Shown here one piece after another: positions 8,418-16,610 of a stretch of DNA of 64,000 nucleotides. The notes under the pieces were generated by a model, which saw only the letters and a list, made by a program, of their open reading frames with translations, had not been told where the DNA came from and ran no database searches. The position numbers were made by a program, and so were the translations under genes. Position 1 is the stretch's first letter, and every line of letters starts with the position of its first letter. Source of the DNA: JASJAR01 sp039198225 (lineage in GTDB: Bacteria; Pseudomonadota; Alphaproteobacteria; Rhodobacterales; Rhodobacteraceae); the NCBI GenBank assembly GCA_039198225.1, contig JBCCTQ010000018.1:17382-81381 (forward strand), read 5' to 3'.

Positions 8418-9293
8418 ATGGTGACTGCGATCCTTATCGGCTCCGCTCATACCCCGCTCGACCAGGGCCGGGTCGACGGGCTGCGTGCGGCCTGGAACGG
8501 TGGCGAGACCACATGGCTTGCCCCAGGCGAGGCGGCGGAATTCCACCTCGAAGAGGTGCCTGGGGATGTGGACGCCGCTGGCGAAGCGGCCCGGCGCGAT
8601 GGGTTCGATCTGGCGGTGATCGCCGGAGACAATCGCCGGAAACGCCTTTTATTGGCGGATATGGATTCCACCATGATCGGCCAGGAATGCATCGACGAAT
8701 TGGCGGCCGCGGCCGGGATCGGTGAGAAAGTCGCCGAAATCACCGCGCGGGCCATGAACGGCGAATTGGATTTTGAAGGGGCGCTCATCGAGCGGGTGTC
8801 GCTCCTCAAAGGCGTAGACCAAGGGCTGATCGGGACCGTTTTGAATGAGCGGATCACCTTGGCGCGGGGCGGGAAAGCCCTTGTGGCGACCATGCGCGCC
8901 CATGGGGCCTATACCGCGCTCGTCTCCGGTGGGTTCGTTCAGTTTACGCGTGCGGTCGCCCAGGCCATTGGGTTTGACGAACACCGGGCCAATCGGCTTC
9001 TCGAAGGGGCCGGCACCCTTTCGGGCGAGGTGGCCCGCCCGATCCTCGGACGCGCCGCAAAGGTCGATGCCCTGCGCCAGCTAGTCCGCGACCGCGAGCT
9101 CGACGCCGATGACGTTTTGGCAGTTGGCGATGGGGCAAACGACCTCGGGATGATCGGTGCCGCGGGCCTCGGCGTGGCGCTCCACGCCAAACCAAATGTG
9201 GCCGCCGCAGCACCGGTGCGGATCGACCACGCCGATCTCACGGCGCTCCTTTATCTCCAAGGGTACAGGCGCGACGAATTCGTCCGCGGCTGA
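8418..9293 (+). CDS. serB: Phosphoserine phosphatase
   Basis: 291 residues from ATG 8418; the reading frame is open upstream but overlaps the previous gene. HAD-family phosphatase catalysing the last step of serine synthesis, O-phosphoserine to serine, in the cytosol. Motif I is LLADMDSTMIGQECIDELA (nucleophile Asp and acid Asp, DMDST). Motif II is SGGF, and motif III/IV is AVGDGANDLGMIGAAGLGVA. The N-terminal 75 residues are the usual variable regulatory part of SerB. The length agrees with alphaproteobacterial SerB. It is preceded by the zinc cluster and followed by an IalB gene, with no evident functional link. Confidence 0.93.
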   Translation: MVTAILIGSAHTPLDQGRVDGLRAAWNGGETTWLAPGEAAEFHLEEVPGDVDAAGEAARRDGFDLAVIAGDNRRKRLLLADMDSTMIGQECIDELAAAAGIGEKVAEITARAMNGELDFEGALIERVSLLKGVDQGLIGTVLNERITLARGGKALVATMRAHGAYTALVSGGFVQFTRAVAQAIGFDEHRANRLLEGAGTLSGEVARPILGRAAKVDALRQLVRDRELDADDVLAVGDGANDLGMIGAAGLGVALHAKPNVAAAAPVRIDHADLTALLYLQGYRRDEFVRG

Positions 9294-9430
9294 GGGCGGA
9301 TTTTCGCCCAACGGGGCTTCATTCCTACGGGCCATTCGACTATCTTTTTCCCAATCGAGACACTGGCTTTAAGCGCGAGATCCGGAAATTGGACGTTCCG
9401 CGCGGATTGCCCCGAGGCAGAGGTTGAAAC

Positions 9431-9970
9431 GTGACCATGGTCCGGACAATTTCCTATATTTGCGCGCTCGCCCTGAGTTTGGTTGGCGCGGCCGCGATCG
9501 CACAGGACTCGTCGACCAACCGGGTCGACACCAAGACCGATTGGAACATCTTCGTCGAGAATGAGCCGAAATCCTGCTGGGGCGTGGCGCCGCCGAAAGA
9601 CCAGCAATTGACGCGGAACGGCCAGCCCGACCCCAATGCGCGCCGGGACGAGACGCTGTTAATGGTCAGCTACATTCCGAGCCAGAGCGTGAATGGCCAG
9701 GTGTCGTTCACGGGCGGCTATCCCATCGCGCCAGGTTCGACTGTGACGGTGACCATTGGGGACACCAGCGTCGAGATGACGACGATTGAAGGCGAATGGG
9801 CTTGGGCGGATACGTCCGAAGATGACGCAAGGCTCGTTGAAGCGATGAAGCGGGGCAATGACGCGGTTGTGACAGCGCGCTCGACCCGGGGTGCCACCAC
9901 GCGCGACACGTTTTCGCTCTTGGGCTTCACAGCGGCCGTCGACGAAGCGGCGCAGCGCTGCACGTCCTAA
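9431..9970 (+). CDS. Invasion-associated locus B (IalB) family protein
   Basis: 179 residues. The start is GTG 9431 or ATG 9437. A signal peptide ends at AAAIAQ near residue 26. The body shows IalB-family features: DWNIFVENEPKSCWGVAPPK near the start, GGYPIAPGSTVTVTIGD in the middle, and a C-terminal pair of conserved features, FSLLGFTAAVDEAAQRC. The two Cys (KSCW and QRCTS) could form a disulfide. Periplasmic; the family was named from a Bartonella invasion locus, but in free-living relatives the function is unknown. It is probably a single gene. Confidence 0.85.
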   Translation: MTMVRTISYICALALSLVGAAAIAQDSSTNRVDTKTDWNIFVENEPKSCWGVAPPKDQQLTRNGQPDPNARRDETLLMVSYIPSQSVNGQVSFTGGYPIAPGSTVTVTIGDTSVEMTTIEGEWAWADTSEDDARLVEAMKRGNDAVVTARSTRGATTRDTFSLLGFTAAVDEAAQRCTS

Positions 9971-10064
9971 TCTGAGCCTAGGCTTTCGGGCCCTAGAACA
10001 CTCTATCGGGGTTGGACAATTCCGCCCTTTGGGATAAATCCCTGCCGACCCAGGAGCGCGCAGG

Positions 10065-11267
10065 ATGGATCCCACGGCCCCCGTTACCCAGGACGTTATG
10101 ACGATCCCCCGGAAAGCTCCGGCGGGAGAGCCGGGCGCGCGCACGAACCTTGTGGGGCTCACCCGAGACCAACTTCGCAACGCGCTGATCGCGGCCGGTA
10201 CGCCTGAGAAGCAGTCGAAGATGCGGGTTGGCCAGATCTGGCAGTGGATCTACCAAAAAGGTGTCCGCGACTTTGCCGCGATGACCAATCTCGCCAAGAC
10301 CTACCGCGCAGATCTCGAGGAGAAATTCACCATTGAGATCCCGGAGGTCGTCCGCCGCCATGTTTCCGAGGACGGCACGCGGAAATACCTTGTTCGCATC
10401 GCGGGCGGCCATGAAGTCGAGACCGTTTATATCCCCGAAGACGGCCGGGGCACGCTTTGCATCTCGTCCCAGGTGGGCTGCCTTCTGACCTGTTCATTTT
10501 GCCACACGGGCACCCAGAAACTGGTGCGCAACCTCACCGCCGGCGAGATCGTGGGCCAGATCATGTTGGCCCGCGACGATCTCGGCGAATGGCCCGAGCC
10601 CGGGCGCGCGCCACGGGACGAGACGCGGCTTTTGTCGAACATCGTGCTGATGGGCATGGGCGAGCCCCTTTATAATTTCGATGCGGTGCGGGACGCGATG
10701 CGGATCGCCATGGACGGCGAAGGCATCAGCCTGTCGCGCCGGCGGATCACGCTCTCGACCTCGGGGGTGGTGCCCGAAATCGCGCGGACGGCCGAAGAGA
10801 TCGGCTGCATGCTGGCGGTGAGTTTCCACGCCACGACCGACGAAGTGCGCAACGTCCTCGTACCGATCAATCGGAAATGGAACATTGAGACGCTTCTGGG
10901 GGCGCTTCGGGAGTATCCGCGCCTGTCGAATTCTGAGCGGATCACGTTTGAATACGTCATGCTGAAGGGCGTAAATGACAGTGACGCCGATGCGCGGCGG
11001 CTGGTGGAGCTTATCCGCGGCATCCCCGCGAAGATCAACTTGATCCCGTTCAATGAATGGCCCGGCGCCCCGTATGAGCGCTCCGATTGGGCCAGGATCC
11101 GGGCCTTCGCAACGATCATCCACAAGGCGGGCTATCCGAGCCCGATCCGTACGCCTCGGGGCGAGGATATTATGGCCGCCTGCGGTCAGCTCAAATCGGC
11201 CACGGAGCGGGGCAGAAAAACCCGCGCGGCCATTGCCGCGGAGGTTGCGGAGGCGCGGTCGGCCTGA
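10065..11267 (+). CDS. rlmN: Dual-specificity RNA methyltransferase RlmN
   Basis: 400 residues. Radical-SAM enzyme that methylates C2 of A2503 in 23S rRNA (and A37 in some tRNAs) in the cytosol. The 4Fe-4S binding motif is CLLTCSFCHTG near residue 140 (CxxxCxxC). Further signatures are MGMGEPLYNFD, SLSRRRITLSTSGVVP, and the catalytic Cys in GEDIMAACGQL near the C-terminus. The N-terminal region contains RVGQIWQWIYQKGVRDF, the usual helical RNA-binding segment. The length is typical. It stands alone between the IalB gene and the small BrnA-like gene. Confidence 0.95.
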   Translation: MDPTAPVTQDVMTIPRKAPAGEPGARTNLVGLTRDQLRNALIAAGTPEKQSKMRVGQIWQWIYQKGVRDFAAMTNLAKTYRADLEEKFTIEIPEVVRRHVSEDGTRKYLVRIAGGHEVETVYIPEDGRGTLCISSQVGCLLTCSFCHTGTQKLVRNLTAGEIVGQIMLARDDLGEWPEPGRAPRDETRLLSNIVLMGMGEPLYNFDAVRDAMRIAMDGEGISLSRRRITLSTSGVVPEIARTAEEIGCMLAVSFHATTDEVRNVLVPINRKWNIETLLGALREYPRLSNSERITFEYVMLKGVNDSDADARRLVELIRGIPAKINLIPFNEWPGAPYERSDWARIRAFATIIHKAGYPSPIRTPRGEDIMAACGQLKSATERGRKTRAAIAAEVAEARSA

Positions 11268-11367
11268 GGGCCGCCTGTCGCAAATCGTCCACACGATTTC
11301 TTGGATGGTGTTGGAACCGGGCGCGGTGATTGCCTGGGCGCGGGCCTGTGGATAGGTCTGTGGAGCG

Positions 11368-11679
11368 ATGGGACCGAAAAAGAAACGCCGCAAGGAAGAG
11401 GCTCGGATCCGAGCCGGCATGGCCGAGCTTTTGGCGAGTGCCGCCAAAGCCTCCGACCAGGCGCCGGGCCGGGCGCTGGACGCACCGAGCGAGGCCCATC
11501 CAAGCGCCTCGGCGCGGCGCACACGCGGACCTCAGAAGGCGCCGACGAAGCAACCGGTCAGCATCCGTCTCGACCGCGATGTCGTGGCCGAGCTTCGCCG
11601 CGGGGGGCGGGGCTGGCAAACGCGGCTCAATGAGCTCTTGCGGGATGCCCTATCGCTTGATGGGGATGGGGGCGGATAG
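11368..11679 (+). CDS. BrnA-like antitoxin family protein (orphan)
   Basis: 103 residues. The first 65 are basic and low-complexity (MGPKKKRRKEEARIRAG). The last 35 hold the pattern KQPVSIRLDRDVVAELRRGG followed by RGWQTRLNELLRDAL, which is the ribbon-helix-helix C-terminus of BrnA antitoxins (COG3514). BrnA normally represses and neutralises the RNase toxin BrnT encoded just upstream, but no BrnT ORF is present in the 100 bp before it or after it. It may have been retained as a stand-alone DNA-binding regulator. Confidence 0.7.
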   Translation: MGPKKKRRKEEARIRAGMAELLASAAKASDQAPGRALDAPSEAHPSASARRTRGPQKAPTKQPVSIRLDRDVVAELRRGGRGWQTRLNELLRDALSLDGDGGG

Positions 11680-11696
11680 CACCGAGCGCTGGGGCC

Positions 11697-12545
11697 TTAG
11701 CGACCAGGGATCGCCTCGCGTTTGGTCCCGGATCCTTCCCAAGTATCGATCACCTCAAGCGCCTCCTCGGCACTCTCCACAAAGCGGAAAAGGTCGAGGT
11801 CCTCATCGGAAATCGTGCCCGCTGCGGCCAAGGCTTTGAAGTCGACGATCGAGCGCCAGAACTCCTCGCCAAAGAGCACGATCGGCACCCGCTCCATCCG
11901 CCCGGTCTGAATGAGCGTGAGCGATTCAAAGAGTTCGTCGAGCGTGCCGAAACCTCCGGGAAACACCGCTATGGCATTGGCGCGCATCAAAAAATGCATC
12001 TTCCGGATGGCGAAGTAATGAAAGTTGAAACAGAGCTCTGGCGTGATGTGGGGATTGGGGCTTTGCTCATGGGGCAGAACGATATTGAGCCCAATGGAGA
12101 CCCCGCCCGCCTCTTCAGCCCCGCGGTTCCCGGCTTCCATGACGCCGGGCCCGCCGCCGGTGACCACGACGTTTTCAAGCCCGCCCTCGCCTTGGCTCCG
12201 CTCGGTGATGATCTTCGCGAACCGGCGCGCCTCGCCGTAATATTTCGAAAGCCCTGCCAAGGTCGGGGTACGGGCGCTGTCCTTTTGGGTCGGTTCCGGA
12301 ATACGGGCACCGCCGAAAAGGACCACCGTGGAGCGGATGCCGAATTCGCTGAGCATCAGTTCGGGCTTTAAAAGCTCAAGCTGGAGCCGGACGGGCCGAA
12401 GTTCCTCCCGGCAGAGAAAGTCGGGGTCGGCGAAGGCTAAGCGGTAGGCCGGTGCCTGGGCCTGGGGCGTGTCGGGCAGGTGCGACGTGGCGTCGATGTC
12501 CTGGTGCGCGTTCCGAAGCGGGCGGCGGTGGGGGTCGTCTTTCAT
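11697..12545 (-). CDS. LOG family protein (TIGR00730 Rossmann fold)
   Basis: 282 residues, convergent with the BrnA-like gene. It carries the LOG/lysine-decarboxylase-like signatures GGGPGVMEAGNRGA (residues about 133-146) and PGGFGTLDELFE (about 198-209). Well-studied members are cytokinin riboside phosphoribohydrolases or nucleotide 5'-monophosphate nucleosidases, which release a base from a nucleoside monophosphate. This is a longer form, with about 80 extra N-terminal residues compared with plant LOG proteins. Substrate unknown; cytosolic. Confidence 0.88.
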   Translation of the reverse strand: MKDDPHRRPLRNAHQDIDATSHLPDTPQAQAPAYRLAFADPDFLCREELRPVRLQLELLKPELMLSEFGIRSTVVLFGGARIPEPTQKDSARTPTLAGLSKYYGEARRFAKIITERSQGEGGLENVVVTGGGPGVMEAGNRGAEEAGGVSIGLNIVLPHEQSPNPHITPELCFNFHYFAIRKMHFLMRANAIAVFPGGFGTLDELFESLTLIQTGRMERVPIVLFGEEFWRSIVDFKALAAAGTISDEDLDLFRFVESAEEALEVIDTWEGSGTKREAIPGR

Positions 12546-12633
12546 CGCGTTTTCCTCCCGGGCGATTGCAACGCGCGAAATCCCCCTCTATAGCCGCCGA
12601 CGATCCGAGACCAGGGGTTGAATGGAGGGCCGC

Positions 12634-13458
12634 ATGTCAAACGCCGCGTTGGAAACTGCCATTGAAGCGGCCTGGGACGCCCGCGACACGATCACACCCG
12701 CGACCCAAGGCGAGACTCGCGAAGCGGTCGAAGACACGCTGGGTGCCCTCGACAGCGGCACGCTCCGGGTCGCCGAGCCCAAAGATGGCGGATGGCATGT
12801 CAACCAATGGGCCAAAAAGGCGGTGCTTTTGGGCTTTAGGCTCAAAGACATGGAGCCCCAGGCAGGCGGTCCCCAGGGCGGCGGCTGGTGGGACAAGGTC
12901 GATTCAAAATTCAAAGGCTGGGGCGACAACCAGTGGCGCGCGGCCGGGTTCCGGGCCGTGCCGAGCGCGGTGGTCCGGAAATCGGCCTATATCGCGCCGG
13001 GCGTCGTATTAATGCCGTCCTTTGTTAATCTCGGGGCCTATGTGGACGAAGGCACGATGGTCGACACATGGGCGACGGTGGGCTCCTGTGCCCAGATCGG
13101 CAAGAACGTCCATCTCTCGGGTGGTGTGGGCATTGGCGGGGTTCTCGAGCCGATGCAGGCGAGCCCCACGATCATCGAAGACAATTGCTTTATCGGCGCG
13201 CGGTCGGAAGTGGTGGAGGGCTGCATTGTTCGGGAAGGGTCGGTCGTCGGGATGGGCGTCTTTATCGGCCAATCGACCAAGATCGTTGACCGGGAGACGG
13301 GCGATGTGAGCTACGGAGAAGTGCCGCCCTATTCGGTTGTGGTGGCGGGATCTTTGCCGTCGAAAAACGGGGTTCACCTGAATTGCGCGGTGATCGTGAA
13401 GCGGGTCGACGCCAAGACCCGCTCGAAGACGGGCATCAACGACCTCCTGCGCGACTAA
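12634..13458 (+). CDS. dapD: 2,3,4,5-tetrahydropyridine-2,6-dicarboxylate N-succinyltransferase
   Basis: 274 residues from ATG 12634. I prefer this start over ATG 12622 because the GGAGG just inside the latter sits about 5 bp before 12634, and 274 residues is the usual DapD length. It transfers succinyl from succinyl-CoA to tetrahydrodipicolinate in lysine and meso-diaminopimelate synthesis (peptidoglycan precursor). It shows the left-handed beta-helix hexapeptide repeats from about residue 110 (SAYIAPGVVLMPSFVNLGAY, VDEGTMVDTWATVGSCAQIG, NVHLSGGVGIGGVLEP). dapE lies downstream at 16611, so the pathway genes are near each other, separated by two unknown genes and a Hint protein. Confidence 0.95.
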   Translation: MSNAALETAIEAAWDARDTITPATQGETREAVEDTLGALDSGTLRVAEPKDGGWHVNQWAKKAVLLGFRLKDMEPQAGGPQGGGWWDKVDSKFKGWGDNQWRAAGFRAVPSAVVRKSAYIAPGVVLMPSFVNLGAYVDEGTMVDTWATVGSCAQIGKNVHLSGGVGIGGVLEPMQASPTIIEDNCFIGARSEVVEGCIVREGSVVGMGVFIGQSTKIVDRETGDVSYGEVPPYSVVVAGSLPSKNGVHLNCAVIVKRVDAKTRSKTGINDLLRD

Positions 13459-13468
13459 AGCCGGTGTG

Positions 13469-13488
13469 GCCCCGGTTTCATCCGGGGC
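13469..13488 (+). terminator. Hairpin after dapD
   Basis: A perfect 7-bp stem GCCCCGG / CCGGGGC with loop TTTCAT, starting 10 bp after the dapD stop. No T-tract follows, so it may be a 3'-stabilising hairpin rather than a true intrinsic terminator. Confidence 0.4.
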
Positions 13489-13629
13489 ACGCGGCGCGAG
13501 CATTCTCGCCACGCACGCGACCAAGCGCCCACACATAGCTGCAAAGCGGAACAAACTGTTTCCCGCTCCGCGCCTAACGGCCCAGCCTTTGCCGGAAATT
13601 CCCCCCAATTCTTCCTTATCCCCGGCACC

Positions 13630-14397
13630 ATGGTTACGAGTATCGCGGACGGTTTTCGCTCCCTGCAAGCTGTCCGCGACTTGCGAATTCTAGCCGAGCG
13701 TGCGCCGGCGGAGGCGCGACAACGTATTGCTGCGGGGATATGGGGACGACCGTCCGGTGGCGGAGAGGGCCTGTCGGCGCTTGAGGAATTTATGGCCGGG
13801 CGCGACCTCGGATCCCGGCGATGCCAGGACGTACTCGATGCGGTCCGGCTCACCTCCGCCCTACCCAACGAAGACTATCCGGCCTTTATCCTTGCGACGC
13901 TACTCCTTCTGGCAGAGGCACTCGAGACCGGTGCGAGCCGAGAGGATGTGAGCCTCTATTGGCAGACATTCCGGGGCCATTACCGGGTAGCGGCCGCAAC
14001 CGAGCGGGCGGCCATCGCCCAGGCCATCCGCCGGATCGGCATTCTCGAAGGGGGCGATGTGACACTGCCTGAAACGGCAGCAGACCGGGCCACGGCGCGC
14101 GCGACGGATCTAAAGCCCCTTCTCAGTCCAAAAGGAAAACGGCGCCTGGCCCCCCTCGCCCCCTCCGATCCGATGGTCCATGCGGACCTCTTGGTCGACG
14201 CGTTCCAATTTGAAGAAGCGGCGGCCGACGCCCAGGCAATCTGGCAACAGGACGGGGCCCTCCTGAGCCGCACCGCCCCACCGGAGATCCTTGCCGGTTT
14301 CCGACATCTTTATGAGATCCGGGACAGTTGGGCACCGGACGGCGCCGAGATGATCCCCCTCCTCGACACACCGCCGGGGGTTTCCTGGCCCAATTGA
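13630..14397 (+). CDS. Hypothetical protein of unknown function
   Basis: 255 residues that I do not recognise. It looks soluble and largely helical: no signal peptide, and one moderately hydrophobic helix (FILATLLLLAEALETG near residue 80). It is rich in Ala, Glu and Arg, with no catalytic motif or zinc cluster. ATG 13630 is the first start in the frame, and codon choice is like the neighbours, so I regard it as real. It lies between dapD and another unknown gene 51 bp downstream, and may belong to the same transcript as a lineage-specific gene. Confidence 0.6.
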   Translation: MVTSIADGFRSLQAVRDLRILAERAPAEARQRIAAGIWGRPSGGGEGLSALEEFMAGRDLGSRRCQDVLDAVRLTSALPNEDYPAFILATLLLLAEALETGASREDVSLYWQTFRGHYRVAAATERAAIAQAIRRIGILEGGDVTLPETAADRATARATDLKPLLSPKGKRRLAPLAPSDPMVHADLLVDAFQFEEAAADAQAIWQQDGALLSRTAPPEILAGFRHLYEIRDSWAPDGAEMIPLLDTPPGVSWPN

Positions 14398-14447
14398 CCG
14401 AAGGGCCAGACGTTGCGGTGGCTTTGGCCCCGTGCCATGGCCCTGTC

Positions 14448-14786
14448 ATGGCGGGAAAAACTCCAGACGAAGTCTATGCGCTGGTTGTCCAAGTGGGCCG
14501 CAAGCCCGACGATGGCCTACCGGACGGTGCCACCGGAGCGGGGCTCTATTGCCTTGCGGCCGGGCGGGATGAAGCCGAGGCGGTCCGAGAAACGGTAGCG
14601 CTCCTTAAAACCGCCGGGTTGGCCCCGCTCGATGTGACCGGCTACGGCACGGTCAAAGAGCGCGAAGTCCAGGGGATGGAGATTGCCGAGGAAGAGCGAG
14701 CGCTTATTGCCAGGGCCCAAGCCGAGAACGCGGTGATCGTGGCCGAGATGACGCCGTTCTTCGAGCCTCTCTCAGGCGACGAGTAA
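14448..14786 (+). CDS. Small hypothetical protein in the dap region
   Basis: 112 residues from ATG 14448 (the frame is open upstream into the previous gene). The sequence VYALVVQVGRKPDDGLPDGA and the acidic C-terminal half (MEIAEEERALIARAQAENA) suggest a compact alpha/beta protein. There is no signal peptide, no transmembrane helix and no motif that I know. Its 3' end overlaps the convergent Hint-domain gene by 15 bp, a close packing that argues both stops are real. Function unknown; position near dapD and dapE is the only clue. Confidence 0.6.
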   Translation: MAGKTPDEVYALVVQVGRKPDDGLPDGATGAGLYCLAAGRDEAEAVRETVALLKTAGLAPLDVTGYGTVKEREVQGMEIAEEERALIARAQAENAVIVAEMTPFFEPLSGDE

Positions 14787-16343
14787 GCGCGCTTCTCGCG
14801 ATTTCAGCAAGGTCCGGGCCGGGGGTCCGTAGCCTTCGCCGGTTTTTGGATCAAGTTCGGGAAAAATCCGAGCGATCTCTTCGACCGCCTCGCGTTCAAA
14901 ACACGACGTTGTCTGGGGCCCAGGAAGAAAGCTCTCGGTGGGAAGACCCTCGGACCAGACGACCTGATGGTCATCAAACATCAGGTGAACATATTCGATC
15001 CAACCGCCCTCGATCCGAGTAATCGCCCCCCCATCGACAAGGTCGCGGGCCGCGACGAGGACCTCCGACGCCCCAAAGAGGAGCTCGCCTTTGGGCTGGC
15101 GCAACAGGACCCGGTGGAGGGGTGAGACGGTCAGCGCAGAGTGGCGGCCGAACGTTCCCGCCGCGATCCGGATCGGCGCCATCTTGTCGCTTGCCTCAAC
15201 GGCACGGCGGCCCACCCACCGGACCATTTGAGGCCCGTTGTCGCGCGTGATCACCTGGTCGCCCGCCTCAATCCACTGCACCGGCTTTTCGCCGTCGGGC
15301 GTCAAAATTCGGGTGCCGGCGGCGAAACAAGGCACTGTGTCGATGGTGATGAAACCCACATCGAACTCACCGGTGGTCGAACTGATGCCGTAGGTGAAGG
15401 CGATGTCTTCGCTTTCGGTGTTCGAAGTCACCGACAGCGTCCCGTCGAGGTTGAGGCTGACCGTCTGGCCTGTGGGCAGGTCAACATCGTCCCCGGGCAT
15501 CACATCGACCCCGTTGATCTGGGAGATCGATGCGGTGCCGCTTGTATTGTTCATATCGTTGGCCAAGGCGTCGATCGTGGTGGTTTCGCCCGGGCGCAGG
15601 ACCGCCTCATCTTCCACTGCGATAAGTGTGCCTTGGACGGAGTTCGCCGCGATCAAGAGATTCGAGTCGTAGTTGGCGTCGGAGACGTCGGCGACACCGA
15701 TCCGGATCGAGTTGGTCACACTCGGATTAACCGGGATCGTGAGCGACACCGTGATCGTAAACCCGTCCATCTCGGTGTTGAACTCGTCATTCGTGTTCGA
15801 CACGAAAAGGTTCACGCCCCCCGATTGGTTGATATTGCCGACACTCGTCTGCCCGTCCCCGGCCGCCAGGGGCACTGGGCTTCCATTGATCCAGACCCCC
15901 ACAAGGTCGTTGTAAATTGAGCCCGCAAATTCGGGATATTCGTCCGAGGCGAATACAAAACGCATTGTGATCGAATTGACGCCGGCATCGGGGACGAAAT
16001 CGACATCGAGGTAATTCGCGTCGAAGGTCGAAAGCCCGGCGAGCGCATCAAAGGCCGGTTCGCCGTTGATGCCACTGTTCGCCGTCGTGGTGTTGGTGGC
16101 GGCATTCGATTCCGCCCCGACACGGGTAAAGGCGCGGGCCTGGCCGGTGGAGAGGATCACGCCCGTGTCACTTGGAGCGACGTCTTCGGTGATCGTAAGG
16201 CCGTCTTCATAGATCGCCGCCGCCCCGGCATCGCCGGTAAAGCTCGCACCATTGGGGAGCACAGTGACACCGTCACCGAAGATCAGTTCGGCCATTTGCT
16301 GTGCGGTTGCCGAAAGGTAAGTGAGTTCGACCCCTGCGACCAT
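14772..16343 (-). CDS. Secreted choice-of-anchor-L / Hint domain protein
   Basis: 523 residues from ATG 16343; the frame is open further upstream, but that part is antisense to dapE and unlike any protein. The N-terminal half has choice-of-anchor-L features: AELIFGDGVTVLPNGASFTG, DTGVILSTGQA, NYLDVDFVPDAG, RFVFASDEYPEFAGSIYNDL, VGVWINGSPV. A short cadherin/bacterial Ig-like spacer follows (VLRPGETTTIDALANDMNNT). The C-terminal part is a Hedgehog/intein (Hint_2) domain starting CFAAGTRILTPDGEKPVQWI and including SPLHRVLL and FDDHQVVWSEGLPTESFLPG. In Rhodobacterales such proteins lack a classical signal peptide and are probably exported by type I secretion; the Hint domain may self-process. The catalytic Cys and the His of the SPLHR block are present. 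Confidence 0.85.
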   Translation of the reverse strand: MVAGVELTYLSATAQQMAELIFGDGVTVLPNGASFTGDAGAAAIYEDGLTITEDVAPSDTGVILSTGQARAFTRVGAESNAATNTTTANSGINGEPAFDALAGLSTFDANYLDVDFVPDAGVNSITMRFVFASDEYPEFAGSIYNDLVGVWINGSPVPLAAGDGQTSVGNINQSGGVNLFVSNTNDEFNTEMDGFTITVSLTIPVNPSVTNSIRIGVADVSDANYDSNLLIAANSVQGTLIAVEDEAVLRPGETTTIDALANDMNNTSGTASISQINGVDVMPGDDVDLPTGQTVSLNLDGTLSVTSNTESEDIAFTYGISSTTGEFDVGFITIDTVPCFAAGTRILTPDGEKPVQWIEAGDQVITRDNGPQMVRWVGRRAVEASDKMAPIRIAAGTFGRHSALTVSPLHRVLLRQPKGELLFGASEVLVAARDLVDGGAITRIEGGWIEYVHLMFDDHQVVWSEGLPTESFLPGPQTTSCFEREAVEEIARIFPELDPKTGEGYGPPARTLLKSREARLLVA

Positions 16344-16610
16344 GCCTGCCTCGTCCGTCTCGATGGCAAGGGCCGCACGCCCGGCGCCCTTCGGACGCGG
16401 GTAAACGTGGTGTGCGGTGCGGGGTTGACCCGTCTTCCGCCTATGGACCCTGCCTCGGGTTTCTTGTCGGTGGGGAAGGTGGGGGGCCGGGAGGGCGATG
16501 CCAAGGGATTGATATTCTTTGCCAAGGGGCGGTTGGGCTCTGTTGTTCACGGGCCACAGATCGCGCGGCCCGAGATTGCAGGGGAGCGCTGGCTTCGCTA
16601 TCCGAGCCCA

